Source: Pardosa pseudoannulata
Lineage: Eukaryota; Arthropoda; Arachnida; Araneae; Lycosidae
NCBI GenBank assembly: GCA_032207245.1
Contig: CM063506.1
Location: 14,877,627-14,941,626 of the forward strand
Direction: 5' to 3'
DNA: 64,000 bases
Both the position numbers and the translations under genes were made by a program. Of the stretch, positions 11,186-21,843 are shown one piece after another. The notes beneath the pieces were generated by a model. The model saw only the letters and a list, made by a program, of their open reading frames with translations. It was not told where the DNA came from and did no database searches. Numbering within the stretch: the first letter of the stretch is position 1; each line of letters begins with the position of its first letter.

Positions 11186-11342
11186 GGCCCTTATTCTAGA
11201 AGTTGAGGTTCGGTTCGAAAGTTCGTTGTGACGTCACTTTGACGTCAACTTGCGGACATCTTTATTGCAAACGATCAAGCTGACTTCAAAATGACGTCAC
11301 AATGAACTTTCGAACCCACTCGCAACGTTCAGAGTAAGCCCC
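11186..11342. mobile_element. Palindromic MITE rich in TGACGTCA, copy 1
   Basis: Imperfect inverted repeat over nearly its whole 157 bp. The left arm GGCCCTTATTCT...GGTTCGAAAGTTCGTTGTGACGTCACTTTGACGTCA pairs with the right arm ATGACGTCACAATGAACTTTCGAACC...AGAGTAAGCC. A related copy is at 51261-51412. It carries three TGACGTCA palindromes, the canonical CREB/ATF site; a role in transcription is not shown. The transposon superfamily is unknown. Confidence 0.7.
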
Positions 11343-11902
11343 TCACTCATCTAGCTCGCTGGCTGTTTGGGATTTAATTGTACCCCTCGCTATTTGACAT
11401 GGCTTTCAGAGTATAGAGAAAGTGCATGTTTGTAAGCAAATAAGAATACTGACTACAACTCAACTTTTCGTTGGCAAAACATTGCTTGTTTTCATTGCAT
11501 CTTATGAGATTCGATATGGATCACGTATACAATAAAACTAAATTTTATTTGAGAGAAGGGGAAGGAAACATTATAAACTGGCCAAGTATTTCAAAATAGA
11601 TATTTTTAGCACTTACAAAATCATATATTTAAAAAAATAAATACTTTACCTAGTACTATTAAGTATCATAGTGTAAGTATAACTACTTTGATTATGTTAA
11701 CAGGCACAGTAAACTATTACATAAATAAGAATCTAATAAAAATGAGCAAAACCTGATCATTTTAAGGACAAAGAATAATTACATTTATAGGTACAGTACT
11801 TCTCACAAAAGCAGTGAAAATACGAACATTAGAATTATGAAAAAAAATTTAGTAATAATAAATAAATTCTTAGAGTATAATAATTTTATATAATCTATTA
11901 CA

Positions 11903-12103
11903 TTACAGTAAGGTTAACGTTTTATTGCCATTCTGAAAATGTTTGCCACAAATTCTCGAAGAACTTGGAGTGCAGTCTTGCCTTTTCAAAGCTATTATCC
12001 AAAGCATTCGCAATGTAGAATCTTTAGAAAAGCAATAAAATCCAATATTTTCACCCTTTTTGAAATGCTTAGTACAGCCATACTTACAACAGCTTGTTAC
12101 CAT
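11903..12103 (-). CDS. THAP zinc-finger domain reading frame
   Basis: A 66-codon minus-strand frame with a complete C2CH THAP signature: Cys6-x3-Cys10, Trp35, then Cys52-x2-His55 followed by Phe56 (ICGKHF). The family pattern is C-x2-4-C-x35-53-C-x2-H-F with a conserved Trp, and spacing and residues fit. THAP domains bind DNA and occur in P-element-like transposases and in host transcription regulators. The frame ends soon after the finger, so the C-terminal AVPTIF-type motif and any effector domain are missing. It may be a first exon, a captured fragment or a transposase relic. It lies inside the possible Helitron 10270-12417, antisense to its proposed orientation. No frame disruption within the finger suggests recent capture or constraint. 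Confidence 0.65.
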   Translation of the reverse strand: MVTSCCKYGCTKHFKKGENIGFYCFSKDSTLRMLWIIALKRQDCTPSSSRICGKHFQNGNKTLTLL

Positions 12104-12417
12104 TTTCAGATAATTGACAAAATTAAAACCCTAATAACAATCACAATCCGTAGGAAATTCAAATGTTTCGCCAACGAGGAAGTTGAGCTGCAATTTTTGC
12201 TGCACCTGACGTCATGCGCACATTCTCTATCGCTGTTGAACTTAGGGAAACTTCGGAATATTTTCCCCGAACCCACATCTTTGAACCAATTACACACCGC
12301 GGTGGTCAAACGACCTGGATTGAATACAGGCTTAGATATTGGTTTCTTGATGAGTTTTTACAATTCTGGAAAATAAAAAAATTTACTGATCCCGTTATAT
12401 GACGGGCTATATGCTAG

Positions 12418-12734
12418 TTCTTTAATAAAGAAACGAGGGAGAATGACGGCTACGTTGTAATATACACTCTAATTATAATTAAATGCTATTTCAAACAGAT
12501 TTTACTTTCAGAAATATGTTTTAAATTGAATTACAAAACGCATAATACTGGAATGTTTATTTCAATTTTTAAAACTAAAAAAGATCTGATGTTGACATCT
12601 GGACTTGAAAGCCTTTTAAATTAATACACATATTTGCTACACTTCATTCAAAAATTAAGTTATTTGAACTTGAGATACGATCTTCCACTTCTGTAACAAT
12701 TTATACAGTTACACATTTGCTAAAATACTACCTA
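12418..12734. other. Unassigned AT-rich DNA
   Basis: Nothing recognised between the Helitron-like end and the piggyBac derivative. Confidence 0.4.
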
Positions 12735-12738
12735 TTAA

Positions 12739-13342
12739 CACATAGTGTGCGGGTACATTTCGCAGCGGAATTGTACCGGGAGCTGGAGTTTGGCACCTAA
12801 ATTTAGTTATTCAGTTAAATCTCAATAGATCGAAAATTATTGAATTTTTTAACCAACTTTTCGTATTTTGTATTGAAATATATAAACAAATATATAAATA
12901 GAAATATATTAATAACAACCATAAGATTTTTGTAAACAAAAAATATATTTTCTAGTGGATAAATTTGTAATAGTATCGTAAATATGAAAAATCAAATAGA
13001 AATGCTAATATATAGTTTTAATTTTTTTCGAACTATGTTACACATAAACATTTTTACATTATAAAAAATGAAAAGAGCAATCATAAAACTAATAATGTAA
13101 AAACTAGTTTTTATTTGTCTAAATTTTTCTAGAATCTATGTAGTTGACAAGAACATTCGGCTTCGTTTTCTTGTATATACCGTTATTTTTGTACCCACAA
13201 GCAAACCATGTTGCTACACTAACCCGTATTAGTACGTGACCCACTCTCAAATACCAATCGTCAGAAAATGTACTAGTACGCACCCCGCGCTCAAGTACCA
13301 ATCGCCAGAAAACGTACTAGTACGTGTCCCGCATACAATGTG
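12739..13342. mobile_element. piggyBac-like derivative, family B, copy 1
   Basis: Preceded by TTAA (12735-12738) and followed by TTAG (a one-base decay of TTAA). The left end CACATAGTGTGCGGGTACAT is inverted at the right end (CCCGCATACAATGTG). The right subterminal region carries three spaced copies of GTACTAGTAC or a near variant, likely transposase-binding repeats. It is the reverse of the 52557-53373 copy and shares its left arm with 63058 and 63750. No coding sequence remains. Confidence 0.8.
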
Positions 13343-13396
13343 TTAGTAACATCTTGTAATAGCCTTTGTGAAATTTAAAAAGATAAGATCTTAAAA

Positions 13397-13565
13397 GTTT
13401 AGAGTGCTAGGTATACTGTTTTGCAACACGAGAAATAATGAGACCGGGACGTACTGCTTAATTCCGATTTCGAACGGCTATGAACATCCATGCCAAATTA
13501 AGATTCAAACCCACAAACTCCGGTTACAAAGATCAGCGTCCTAACTATTCGGCCATCCTTCGGCA
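13397..13565 (-). repeat. SINE family 1, diverged copy
   Basis: Recognised by GAGACCGGGAC, CGATTTCGAACGGCTATGAA, the B-box remnant AGATTCAAACCC and the head CGGCCATCCTTCGGC, read on the minus strand. More mutated than other copies, so older. Confidence 0.75.
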
Positions 13566-13841
13566 TAATGTGTTAATGATTTTTTAAAAATTAGTTGTTG
13601 ATGCTATATTTATTACGTAGTTAATGAGTTCAGTATTTAAATAAATATTATTTAATATTTATTGAGATATTTATTGATTATATTTTTTCAAAGATTTTTG
13701 TGTTGAACATTTTAAAAAAATTTAGTTACTATTTGCTTTGCACAAAGACTTCCGTCTACATAGTTAAGATCCTCAAGTAAATGTTATATTTTAAAATTTA
13801 AATTAAATTTTAGATTTTATTACATACTAGCAATATAAAGA
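13566..13841. other. Unassigned AT-rich DNA
   Basis: No gene or repeat recognised. Confidence 0.4.
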
Positions 13842-14287
13842 ATTTAAAAATCTAAAAAATCACTTTCACAAACAGAATAATGCATTTTAAATTCTGTATC
13901 AAAGTCCCTGAACTCTGATACTTAAAGATACCAGAAGCCCGCGTAAAGGTCATATTGAGTGAATATATTTTGAAAAATAAAATGTATATTAAATGAAGCG
14001 TTTTTTAACACCAATTTTTTAAATAAAAAAAGGCAATAATATATTTTGTATTCATACATTACTTTTTCTACTATAAAAAATTAAAAGCATCTAACGTCAA
14101 TTACCATAATTTTATTTTTTCACTTACAATAAAGGGTGACTGCTTTAGAATACTATACTTTAATATTAAACGCAAATTTTAAAAAATCTAAAAAATCACT
14201 TTCACAAACAGAATAATGCATTTTAAATTCTGTATAAAAGTCCGTGAACTCTGATACTTAAAGATACCAGAAGCCCTCGTAAAGGTC
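13842..14287. repeat. Direct repeats of about 111 bp around a dispersed unit
   Basis: 13842-13952 is repeated at 14175-14287 (both contain CACTTTCACAAACAGAATAA and AAAGATACCAGAAGCCC). The intervening unit (13953-14174) has a second copy at 17121-17345 without these flanks. This looks like a small element with long direct terminal repeats or a local duplication; no coding sequence. Confidence 0.65.
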
Positions 14288-14315
14288 AGTTTGCCATTTG
14301 TGGTGTTTCTTCGTA

Positions 14316-14495
14316 GGTTTGGTTTGGTTTGGAGTGCTACGGTCTACTGTTTTGCAACACGAGGGCTAATGAGACCGGGACCTACAGCTTAAAGCCGATT
14401 CCGAACGGCTACGGACATCCATGCCACAGTGGGATTCGAACCCACGAACTCCGGTACCGAAGGCCAGCACCCTAACCAATCGGCCATCGTTCGGC
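14316..14495 (-). repeat. SINE family 1, full length
   Basis: Nearly consensus copy on the minus strand: head GCCGAACGATGGCCGATTGG, B-box GGGTTCGAATCCCAC, body to GTAGGTCCCGGTCTCATTAG, tail CCAAACCAAACCAAAC. Little mutation, so relatively young. Confidence 0.88.
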
Positions 14496-14613
14496 TTCTT
14501 CATAGGTAGCAACGTTGACTGCGTACATAGTGCTTCCAAAATAAAATGTTTAACAAACCTGTGGCATTGTAGTGGTGAATCCATGAATGTGCCCCGCATT
14601 TGTAAAAGAGATA

Positions 14614-15573
14614 CAGTGGACTCCGCTTAATGTGATCAATTTAAGACACTGTGATTTTGATAACAATAAACGATATGAAAAAATTAGATAAATTTACTCC
14701 CCTCCTTTAATTCACACCTACTAAATTTCAAAATAAAACGGAAAAAACTATCCTTATATTTATGCACTGTATATTGTCCTTTAAAACATAAGAATTGTAT
14801 ACATATTTAAAAAATTTGATCTGTTGTTGACTGTCTACAATTTTTTCTAAGAAGCTCATTGATAAATTGTTCGTAATCATAATGTTTTTTAAAGTCATTG
14901 GTGTTGTACTCCACGTTTCAACACTTTCAATACAGAAGCTGTTGTCCTCCGTATTTTTATTTTGTTTATCTCTTCTAGTAAGTTCATCACGATTTTTTAA
15001 AATTTTGTAGAATAAAAGCTGAGAAATCTGTAACTGCGCTGAATCATTGCGCTGACTCATTTTTGGTAACCTATCATAGCGATTTAAAATTTCAATCTTT
15101 TATTTTAATGTTAAATCATTTCGCTTTCTAGCTGCAATATCGACAAGCCGTATGTAGGCGAGCAAAAAATGGGAATACGCTCATTCTCATATTCCACAAA
15201 AATATGTTGCCTTCTGCTTATCTGACAACCATTTGTTACCATCAGGGTGTGCGTATATCTGAAAAACTCTAGGAACGTGTAATAACCCCTTCCTTTGTTC
15301 ATTCCCTATTTCCCTATGTGGTTGAAGGAGAATTCTCAGAAATTCAAACAACAGCGAAGGGAAAGAAAATAATGAGTTCCGTCAGAATATATTGTGAATA
15401 TTCCTTTGCCAGTTAAAATAAGGTTCGAAAACTGATAACATTAACCGATGTCACGATCACATAAAGCGATCATTTTAACATACAAATGAATAGAGAAAAT
15501 CGGGACCAAGTGATTTCGATAACAATAATCGATTGATAACATTAACCGCGATCACATTAAGCGGAGTTCACTG
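14614..15573 (-). mobile_element. Tigger MITE (element A), part of composite copy 2
   Basis: Starts CAGTGGACTCCGCTTAATG after TA (14612-14613) and ends CACATTAAGCGGAGTTCACTG at 15573 (followed by TT, so the right TA has decayed). The transposase N-terminus is on the minus strand at 14810-15140. Joined directly to the exon-like block and Tigger end at 15574-16104. Confidence 0.85.
14810..15140 (-). pseudogene. Tigger transposase N-terminal fragment
   Basis: Minus-strand translation: RKRNDLTLK, a stop, KIEILNRYDRL, KMSQRNDSAQLQISQLLFYK, ILKNRDELTRRDKQ. This is the most complete copy in the window of the pogo/Tigger CENP-B-like helix-turn-helix. It continues about 25 codons past the helix before joining MTLKNIMITNNLSMSFLEK, which in the shorter MITEs is fused much earlier. 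It therefore shows what the internal deletions of elements C, D and E removed. No catalytic residues. Confidence 0.75.
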
Positions 15574-16104
15574 TTCCAGTATTTCTCAGTCGTTTTTGGC
15601 AGACGGCACATTAAAAATATCTGAAATTGTTTGTAGTACACCTAAGGCAACAATATCAAATATAAATGCAGGAAAAGTAAATTAAGGGAACAAATCACCT
15701 TTAAACATTTTGAATTGTATGATTTTTTTCTTATTTTTCGCCTTATCATATCTTTTTTGACTACTGTCATAAATGCATGGAATTTTCAGCTTTTGTTCTC
15801 TATTTTTATACTACTATATAACCCGTCATATGACGGGATCAGTAAAATTTTTATTTTTTCCAGAATTGTAAAGTACCCTATAGCGAAAGGAAATAAAAAA
15901 AGAGTTCCTTCTAAATACATTGTGAATATTCCTTTGCCATTTAAAATGAGGTTCAAAATCTGATAACATTAACCGATGTAACAACGGTCCTATAAAGCAA
16001 TCATTTTAACATACAAATGAATAGAAGAAATCGGGACCAAATGATTTCGATAACAATATGCGATTGATAACATTATCCATGATCACATTAGGCGGAGTCC
16101 ACTG
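15574..16104 (-). mobile_element. Tigger end plus exon-like block (composite copy 2)
   Basis: Inverted counterpart of 8238-8765. From right to left: Tigger terminal repeat ending CACTG before TA at 16104, Tigger 5' sequence to about 15850, the palindrome CCCGTCATATGACGGG (15822-15837), and the exon-like block (15590-15676) abutting element A. Confidence 0.75.
15590..15676 (+). other. 87-bp exon-like block, copy 2
   Basis: ATTTCTCAG upstream, GTAAAT downstream, 29 open codons between (SFLADGTLKISEIVC...NINAGK). Length, phase and splice-like borders equal those of the other two copies. Confidence 0.5.
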
Positions 16105-17120
16105 TACTATTAAAATTTTATTGAAAAAGTGGAATAGCTGATCAATTAACTATTCTTCAATGTAAATTTAATATAAAAAATGAAAAGATATATCGAAAAA
16201 CAAACAATAAGACAAAACAAGATGTATTGAAGAAGAGAAATTTTTTTTCTAATTCTCCAGCGATTGAAAATGTCCGAAATATAAACGAATAATATTAAAA
16301 TGATCTTATATATTTTTGTCATTTTGTGATAAGAATAACTGCAGTATCCGAGAATCTGAGGTAATTATATTGAAGCTTCGATGACAAATCGCCAGTATTA
16401 GTATCACTAATAATTATTCTCAAATTAAACAAAAGATATTCATTTTGATCTTTATCTAAACATCCCAAGACGGTCGTTCAAAAATCTTTGAAAATGTGCC
16501 AGAGAATAGTTAAAGGTCAATAATTAATAAAATTTTTGAATAAAGTTTTCACACAAATTAAAGGTGGCAAAAGAAAGTGGCCTATGGCCAAACGACCTAT
16601 TTCGAACAAATAATTCGATTTCACTTTGTAGCCAGACTCCCACCACCATGTAACTGTAAAGAAGACTTACTTTTCTTAGGGAAAGTATTTTTCTTTAAAT
16701 GAGTTATAAAGAGAGAATCCAAACTAAATTATAATTAAGAGATACTTTGGGTTTTAGTTTCGGATATTTAAAAATGAACGTAATTACAACAGTTTCGAGA
16801 AATAAAAGACTGATTTTTTTAAGAATAAGTTTTTGACAGCACCCATGAACGCTATCGTCTCCTTTATTGATTCGAACAATTTGATTTTCTAAATCTAAAA
16901 GTATGAAAATCAATAAGAAACTGCTTTGAAAAAGCAGAGAAAGAAACCGATTCATAACTGATCCATAAGAAACTGATTTAAGTGAATCTTATGTATTATT
17001 AAAGATAACAAATTACGAACCAAATATAAATGACATGAGTAATATGTTTCAGAAACAGGTGACTAAATGTGATAAAGTGTATGTAATTTTTTGATATTGT
17101 ATTACAGAATTTGTTTATAA
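16105..17120. other. Unassigned DNA
   Basis: No family recognised. A minus-strand frame (16704-16955, 83 codons) is hydrophobic near its start but matches nothing I know. Confidence 0.35.
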
Positions 17121-17350
17121 TATTGAGTGAATATATTTTGAAAAATAAAATGTATATTAAATGAAGCTTTTTTTAACACCAATTTTTTAAATAAAAAAAG
17201 GCAATAATATATTTTGTATTGATACATTAATTTTTCTACTATAAAAAATTAAAAACATCTAACGTTAATTACCATAATTTTATTTTTTCCCTTACAATAA
17301 ATGGTGATGGTTTTAGAATACTATACTTTAATATTAAACGCAAATATTTT
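17121..17350 (+). repeat. Dispersed repeat unit, second copy of 13953-14174
   Basis: Over about 225 bp it differs from the first copy by only a few substitutions (shared run GAATATATTTTGAAAAATAA; end CTTTAATATTAAACGCAAAT). It lacks the 111-bp flanking direct repeats. Confidence 0.75.
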
Positions 17351-18660
17351 AAAAATACTGTTTATTGAATTTACATTTTGTAAGGCGTCTCGCATGTCCA
17401 CGGCTGTCCTTTTCGATGACCGCACGCCTCGTTTCTGTACCTGCTCGCCTATTATTACTGGAGCAGGTATCGTGGATTCGAGTAAATTACTAATCATCAA
17501 ATATAGTTACAAAATGTATATCAAATAGACACAGAGTTTGAAAAATAATTTTTAAAAAAATATGTAACAAGTTGCGCACTGGACAACTGAAAATAATAAC
17601 CATGATTTAATTTGTAAACTATTCGAAAAAAATTTAGCCATTCCTGGTAAAAATACGGTAAAACACCATTTACACATTGTTCAGGACACCTAAGAAAAAC
17701 ATATAAATGAAAAGACCTATAATCGAAATTTTAAGAAATAACTTTGATTATTGCTAAGTTGATTCAAATTTATGTAAGGTTCATTATGTATTAAGATTTT
17801 TATGATAACACCAATTATATATCACAGAAAAACCTCGCTTATCGCTTCTGAATTATTCATTTTCCCACATTGATCATTCCATTAATTTGGTTCTGGTTTG
17901 GAACTCTATTTTTCTCTTCATTCTTCAGACTAGGATTTTTCTTAATGAAAAATCTGTACAATTTTTAATATTGAAGTTAAATAATTATAATAAAAAATAA
18001 CGGAAATAAATGTATAAGCTGTGTATTTCATATTGTGCAGTGTTTTCTAACACAAGGGTTAATTGTAATAAGAATTGTAACAAGAAATGAAAGCTACAAA
18101 TAAAACGAAAAACAAATTAAGATCTAAAGAAAGGTAAAATATAAAAATAAGTGCAGCAGGCATATCTGGAATAACAAAGTAACGGAACAAAATACGCAAT
18201 GAAATCCAATCATTAACTGAATTCTTAAAAGTAAATTCGCCTGCATTTATTTTCTCTCGCTGCTACCCTAGTAACCAATAACTCAAGGAATGATGATATG
18301 TGACTTTGAAGCGATTATTTTGAATATATAGACTATAGTGGAGTCACAAAGGTCCTACCTGAAAACCCTAATTCTCCCTGCTATCTTAGAAATAATGATA
18401 TTCAAAACGAACTTAAAATTCCTCCAATTCCTCTCTTCTTACACAATCTTTCCACTAAATTCCACAAAAACTTAAATAATGAACTTATTAATAACTATTA
18501 TGATCATACATCAATAACTTGTCTACTATGATCATATTGATATCACTAATAAAAGGAAGCTCAAGGCTATTTTTGTTAAAGAACTTTAGCTTCTGTGTCT
18601 TTTAAAAATTAAAAAACACCAAAAATATATTAAAAATGTAAGAAAATTTTTAAATCTTTA
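17351..18660. other. Unassigned DNA
   Basis: AT-rich; no gene or repeat recognised. Confidence 0.4.
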
Positions 18661-18662
18661 AA

Positions 18663-19220
18663 ATGCAAGAAAAAATTATAAAACATGTTAAATTGGCCAT
18701 CTTATCCATCGTTCACCCTCACATTTTCAGTTTTGCTAGGAAAACTTTCGTTGGTCGTCAAGCTCACTCCCATTGGCTGTTGAGATTAAATTCTAATCCG
18801 AGGTTATATCAAAACTACTCGGGAGTTGTAGCTTATTTGGAGCACCTGGCTTAAGCCGAATTCCTTATGGTGAAGGTGAGAAATTTCTCTTCAAGGTGTG
18901 CATCATTAATTACTGGATCATATTATAGATGAAAAACAATTTAAATGGTCAAAACTACTCATTCCCGAGTAAGTTTCCAATGTAAACGGATATCTCCGGC
19001 CACAAAATATGCCTGCTTGTTATTTTATGTTATGAACTCTCGAATCCATTTTTGTTTATCCCTGACATCTTTTTAGCATGTTATTACATGACCACTGACA
19101 GAAATATCAAGTTTGATAGACAAGGCTTTTATAATCCTGTTGACGGACATCCTGAAGGCCCTGGAAGGTCTGTGAAAGATAGAGAACCTATGCACAGATT
19201 AGTAGCAAGATCATGAGGAA
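18663..19220 (+). pseudogene. Possible degraded coding sequence, unidentified
   Basis: Two stretches read as protein better than the surroundings. 18663-18854 (63 codons) has ordinary composition. A second open run without an ATG at its head, from about 19020 to the TGA at about 19216, has a hydrophobic segment (FLFIPDIFLACYY) followed by a polar tail (DRQGFYNPVDGHPEGPGR). This resembles a small single-pass membrane protein, but I cannot name it. Frames differ between the two parts, so it may be a processed pseudogene or unrelated pieces. Confidence 0.2.
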
Positions 19221-19853
19221 GGTGAGGAGGAACCTGAAGATAAACCTGAATCAATACCACAAAACTAATGTTACTTTTGTTACATTCATTGTTCTCATAT
19301 AGTGATAGTCCGTATATTTCTGAATTTATTGTAAAAGAAATTCAGTTCCATCGCTTTGTGTCCCCGGAAAAAAAGCGTTTATTGTGGAATTTAGGAGAAT
19401 AGGGGCATTTTGTGTTGATGAAACTCCTTCAAGGTCGTGAGGTAAGCAAAAATTTGTAGCTGATCAAGGGTTACTTTCTGGTAGTGCCAGAGGGTTTTTA
19501 AAAGAGTGGTGACTTGTTGAGTCCGAAATGTCCTTACTCCACTGGAATACTAGAAAAAATAACAGTAAAACCAGCTAGACCTTTGAGTCATTACCAGGTT
19601 TTTGAAATATGCAAAGCTTTGGTCTAATTAAAATAATTTATGCACGTGCACATTGACAGTAATAGTGTACTTGTAAAGGTAGAGGTAACAGAATAATCAC
19701 TGTTTAAAATCAAGCGATTTCCTTTCACAAAGCAGGTATAAATTACACAATACTTTTTTAAATGTTGAGTAACATTCTAAATCTTTGTTCTGTGTGTTTC
19801 TCATTCATAGTTCAGACTAGGAGTAGTTGGAAATCTGTATTAATAACATTAGT
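19221..19853. other. Unassigned DNA
   Basis: Nothing recognised; no long open frame. Confidence 0.4.
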
Positions 19854-20212
19854 CACAAGCACAAGAATATCATTTTAAATATACTTAATAGCATGTTAAA
19901 TACTTCCAATTTGGTGTTGTAAATAATTAACTTATTCTTGGTCGCACAATTTATAAAATTCCTACATATATTTCCTGCAACCTTCGTTTCGCCACATTCA
20001 TGGTTAATTCTTGAGGTACCAATCTGCATTAGTAAATTTATCACAAGCACAAGAATCTCATTTTAAATATACTTCATAGCATGTTAAATACTTCCATTTT
20101 AGTGTTGTAAACAATTAACTTCTTCATGGTCGCACAATTTATCAAATTCGTACATACATTTCCTGCAACCATCGTTTCGCTACATTTATGGTTAATTCTT
20201 AATCGAGGTTCC
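19854..20212 (+). repeat. Tandem duplication, 188-bp unit, two copies
   Basis: CACAAGCACAAGAAT begins each unit (19854 and 20042). Both contain TAGCATGTTAAATACTTCCA, TGGTCGCACAATTTAT and TTTCCTGCAACC. Divergence of some 10% suggests an old duplication. No coding capacity. Confidence 0.85.
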
Positions 20213-21069
20213 ACCTATTTCTTTTAGAGTCACAATAAAACGGTAAAATCTTTCATTTGAAATCCATAGAAGTAACAGCAACGATTACGTAACCAAATAT
20301 TATCAATGCAATCCTGGTGGTATCGCCTGTCATAATTGCATTGTTTCTTTTCGTCTGTACGAGTGGGTCTGGAATTTTGTTTGCTCAACCAGAATGTTAT
20401 ACCTCCGTTGCGTAAGAGAAGTTTCGGATTTCATCGGATCCGTCAATACAATGCTGCATTTTTTTACGGAAACAAGACGCCGCGAAAAACAGGCATTATC
20501 CGTATCGTATCATGTGATTTATTGACGTTTTCTGAATGTGATTTTCTCCGCATGTCAGGATGGAAAAAAATCTGTTTCGATGGACGAAGTGCGCCATTAT
20601 AGCATCGCAGACTGAATGAGACGTCGATCTCTAAGGAACTGAAGAAAGCAACCAAAAAAAAAATGTGTATCAATAAGTGACATTAGGAATTTCATCAAAA
20701 AGAATGTTATTAAATTATTTAGTGTTGTTGAAATTATACAGCGAAATGCTTACGGAAAGATCCCTGGAAAGTTTTAAAAGGGTAAAGACTAAATATTTGT
20801 TCATTACATTGGTTAACAATAGGTGTATAATATTAAATTCATTTTAATATTTAAACTTACATAAGTTATAAATTTTAATAAAATGATTTTAATTACATTT
20901 ACAATAAAATAACTATAACCATTTTATATTTCATTCAGTCTTTTTTATTTATTTATTTATTTTTATACCGAAATTTGATGTTCCAAGATTTGTTTTGGGT
21001 GGCGAAAATTCTAAATACTTCAATGTTGATTGGACTGATTTGAAACGATATTAACTGCTTTTCTTAAAC
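20213..21069. other. Unassigned DNA
   Basis: A plus-strand frame of 88 codons (20336-20602) lies in a less AT-rich patch but is not recognised. The remainder is AT-rich with TTTA runs near 20945-20963. Confidence 0.35.
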
Positions 21070-21238
21070 AGGAAGGCTAATAAATCCAGGACATTCTCCT
21101 TATAGCCAATTCTAAACAACTAGGAATATTCTTGCTATTTCGTTGTGGGTATTTTCGTTGTGTGTTATTGTGGGATTCGAACCCAAACTACCGATTTTTA
21201 AAAGCAACAAGTATCTTTCGGCAATTAACCGCCGATCT
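21070..21238 (-). repeat. SINE family 1, heavily decayed
   Basis: Retains GTGGGATTCGAACCCAAA (the inverted B-box region) and remnants of the body (GGAAGGCTAATAAATCC, TATAGCCAATTCTAAAC). A short local repeat of the CGTTGTG motif has expanded the middle. Confidence 0.6.
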
Positions 21239-21258
21239 TATTTGGAGTGTGTATCACA

Positions 21259-21430
21259 CAGTGGCGTACGCAGAATTTTTTCAAGGGGGGTGTTCATAAT
21301 TTTCAAGGGGAGTTCCATATTTCTAAAAAATAATAGCCCACATAATTTCAACTAAAATTTTTATTTTTTCATTTTGTATGACCTCAAGGGGGTGTTTAAA
21401 CCCCTACCTCCCCCCTTGCGTACGTCCCTG
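21259..21430. mobile_element. hAT MITE with perfect 8-bp target duplication
   Basis: GTATCACA flanks both sides (21251-21258 and 21431-21438). The ends CAGTGGCGTACGCAG and (inverted) CAGGGACGTACGCAA agree at 12 of 15 positions. Subterminal G-tracts (CAAGGGGGGTG) mirror C-tracts (CTCCCCCCTTG). 172 bp, no coding sequence. The 8-bp duplication and CAG start identify hAT. Confidence 0.88.
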
Positions 21431-21843
21431 GTATCACACAAATATCTGCCACTAATACTAATTTCAACTACAGTGGACTTCGCTTAATGTGATCCCGATT
21501 AATGTTATCAATCGCTTATTGTTATCGAAATCATTTGGTCCCGATTTTCTCTGTTCATTTGTATGTTAAAATTATCATTTTAAGTGATCGTTACACCGGT
21601 TAATGTTATCAGTTTTCGAACCTCATTTTAACTGGCAAAGGAATATTCCCAATGCGTTCAGAAGGAATACTTCCTTTCTTTTTCTGTGCTGTTGTTTGAA
21701 TTTTTGAAAATTCTCCCTCTTTCACCTAGAGAAATGGGGAATGAATAAAGGGGTGGGGTGTTACACGTTCCCGAAATTTTTCAGATATACGCACACCCTG
21801 CTGGTGGTCACTGGTTGTTAGATAAGAAGACAACACATTTTTA

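Larger units (their letters stand above)
10270..12417 (+). mobile_element. Candidate Helitron
   Basis: The 5' end is TC (10270-10271) preceded by A; TCCCCTATATAATAATAACC then leads to CTGTCCGTCTGTCC, a style seen in arthropod Helitrons. The 3' end has a 16-bp near-palindrome CCCGTTATATGACGGG (12391-12406), a 7-base spacer and CTAG (12414-12417) followed by T. Insertion between A and T without target duplication fits Helitrons. A block near the 5' end (ACCTGGAATGGAA...GGATTCTTGATGAG) recurs just before the 3' end (12311-12356), so the real element could be a short derivative at about 12.3-12.4 kb. No Rep or helicase domain is present. Confidence 0.4.
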
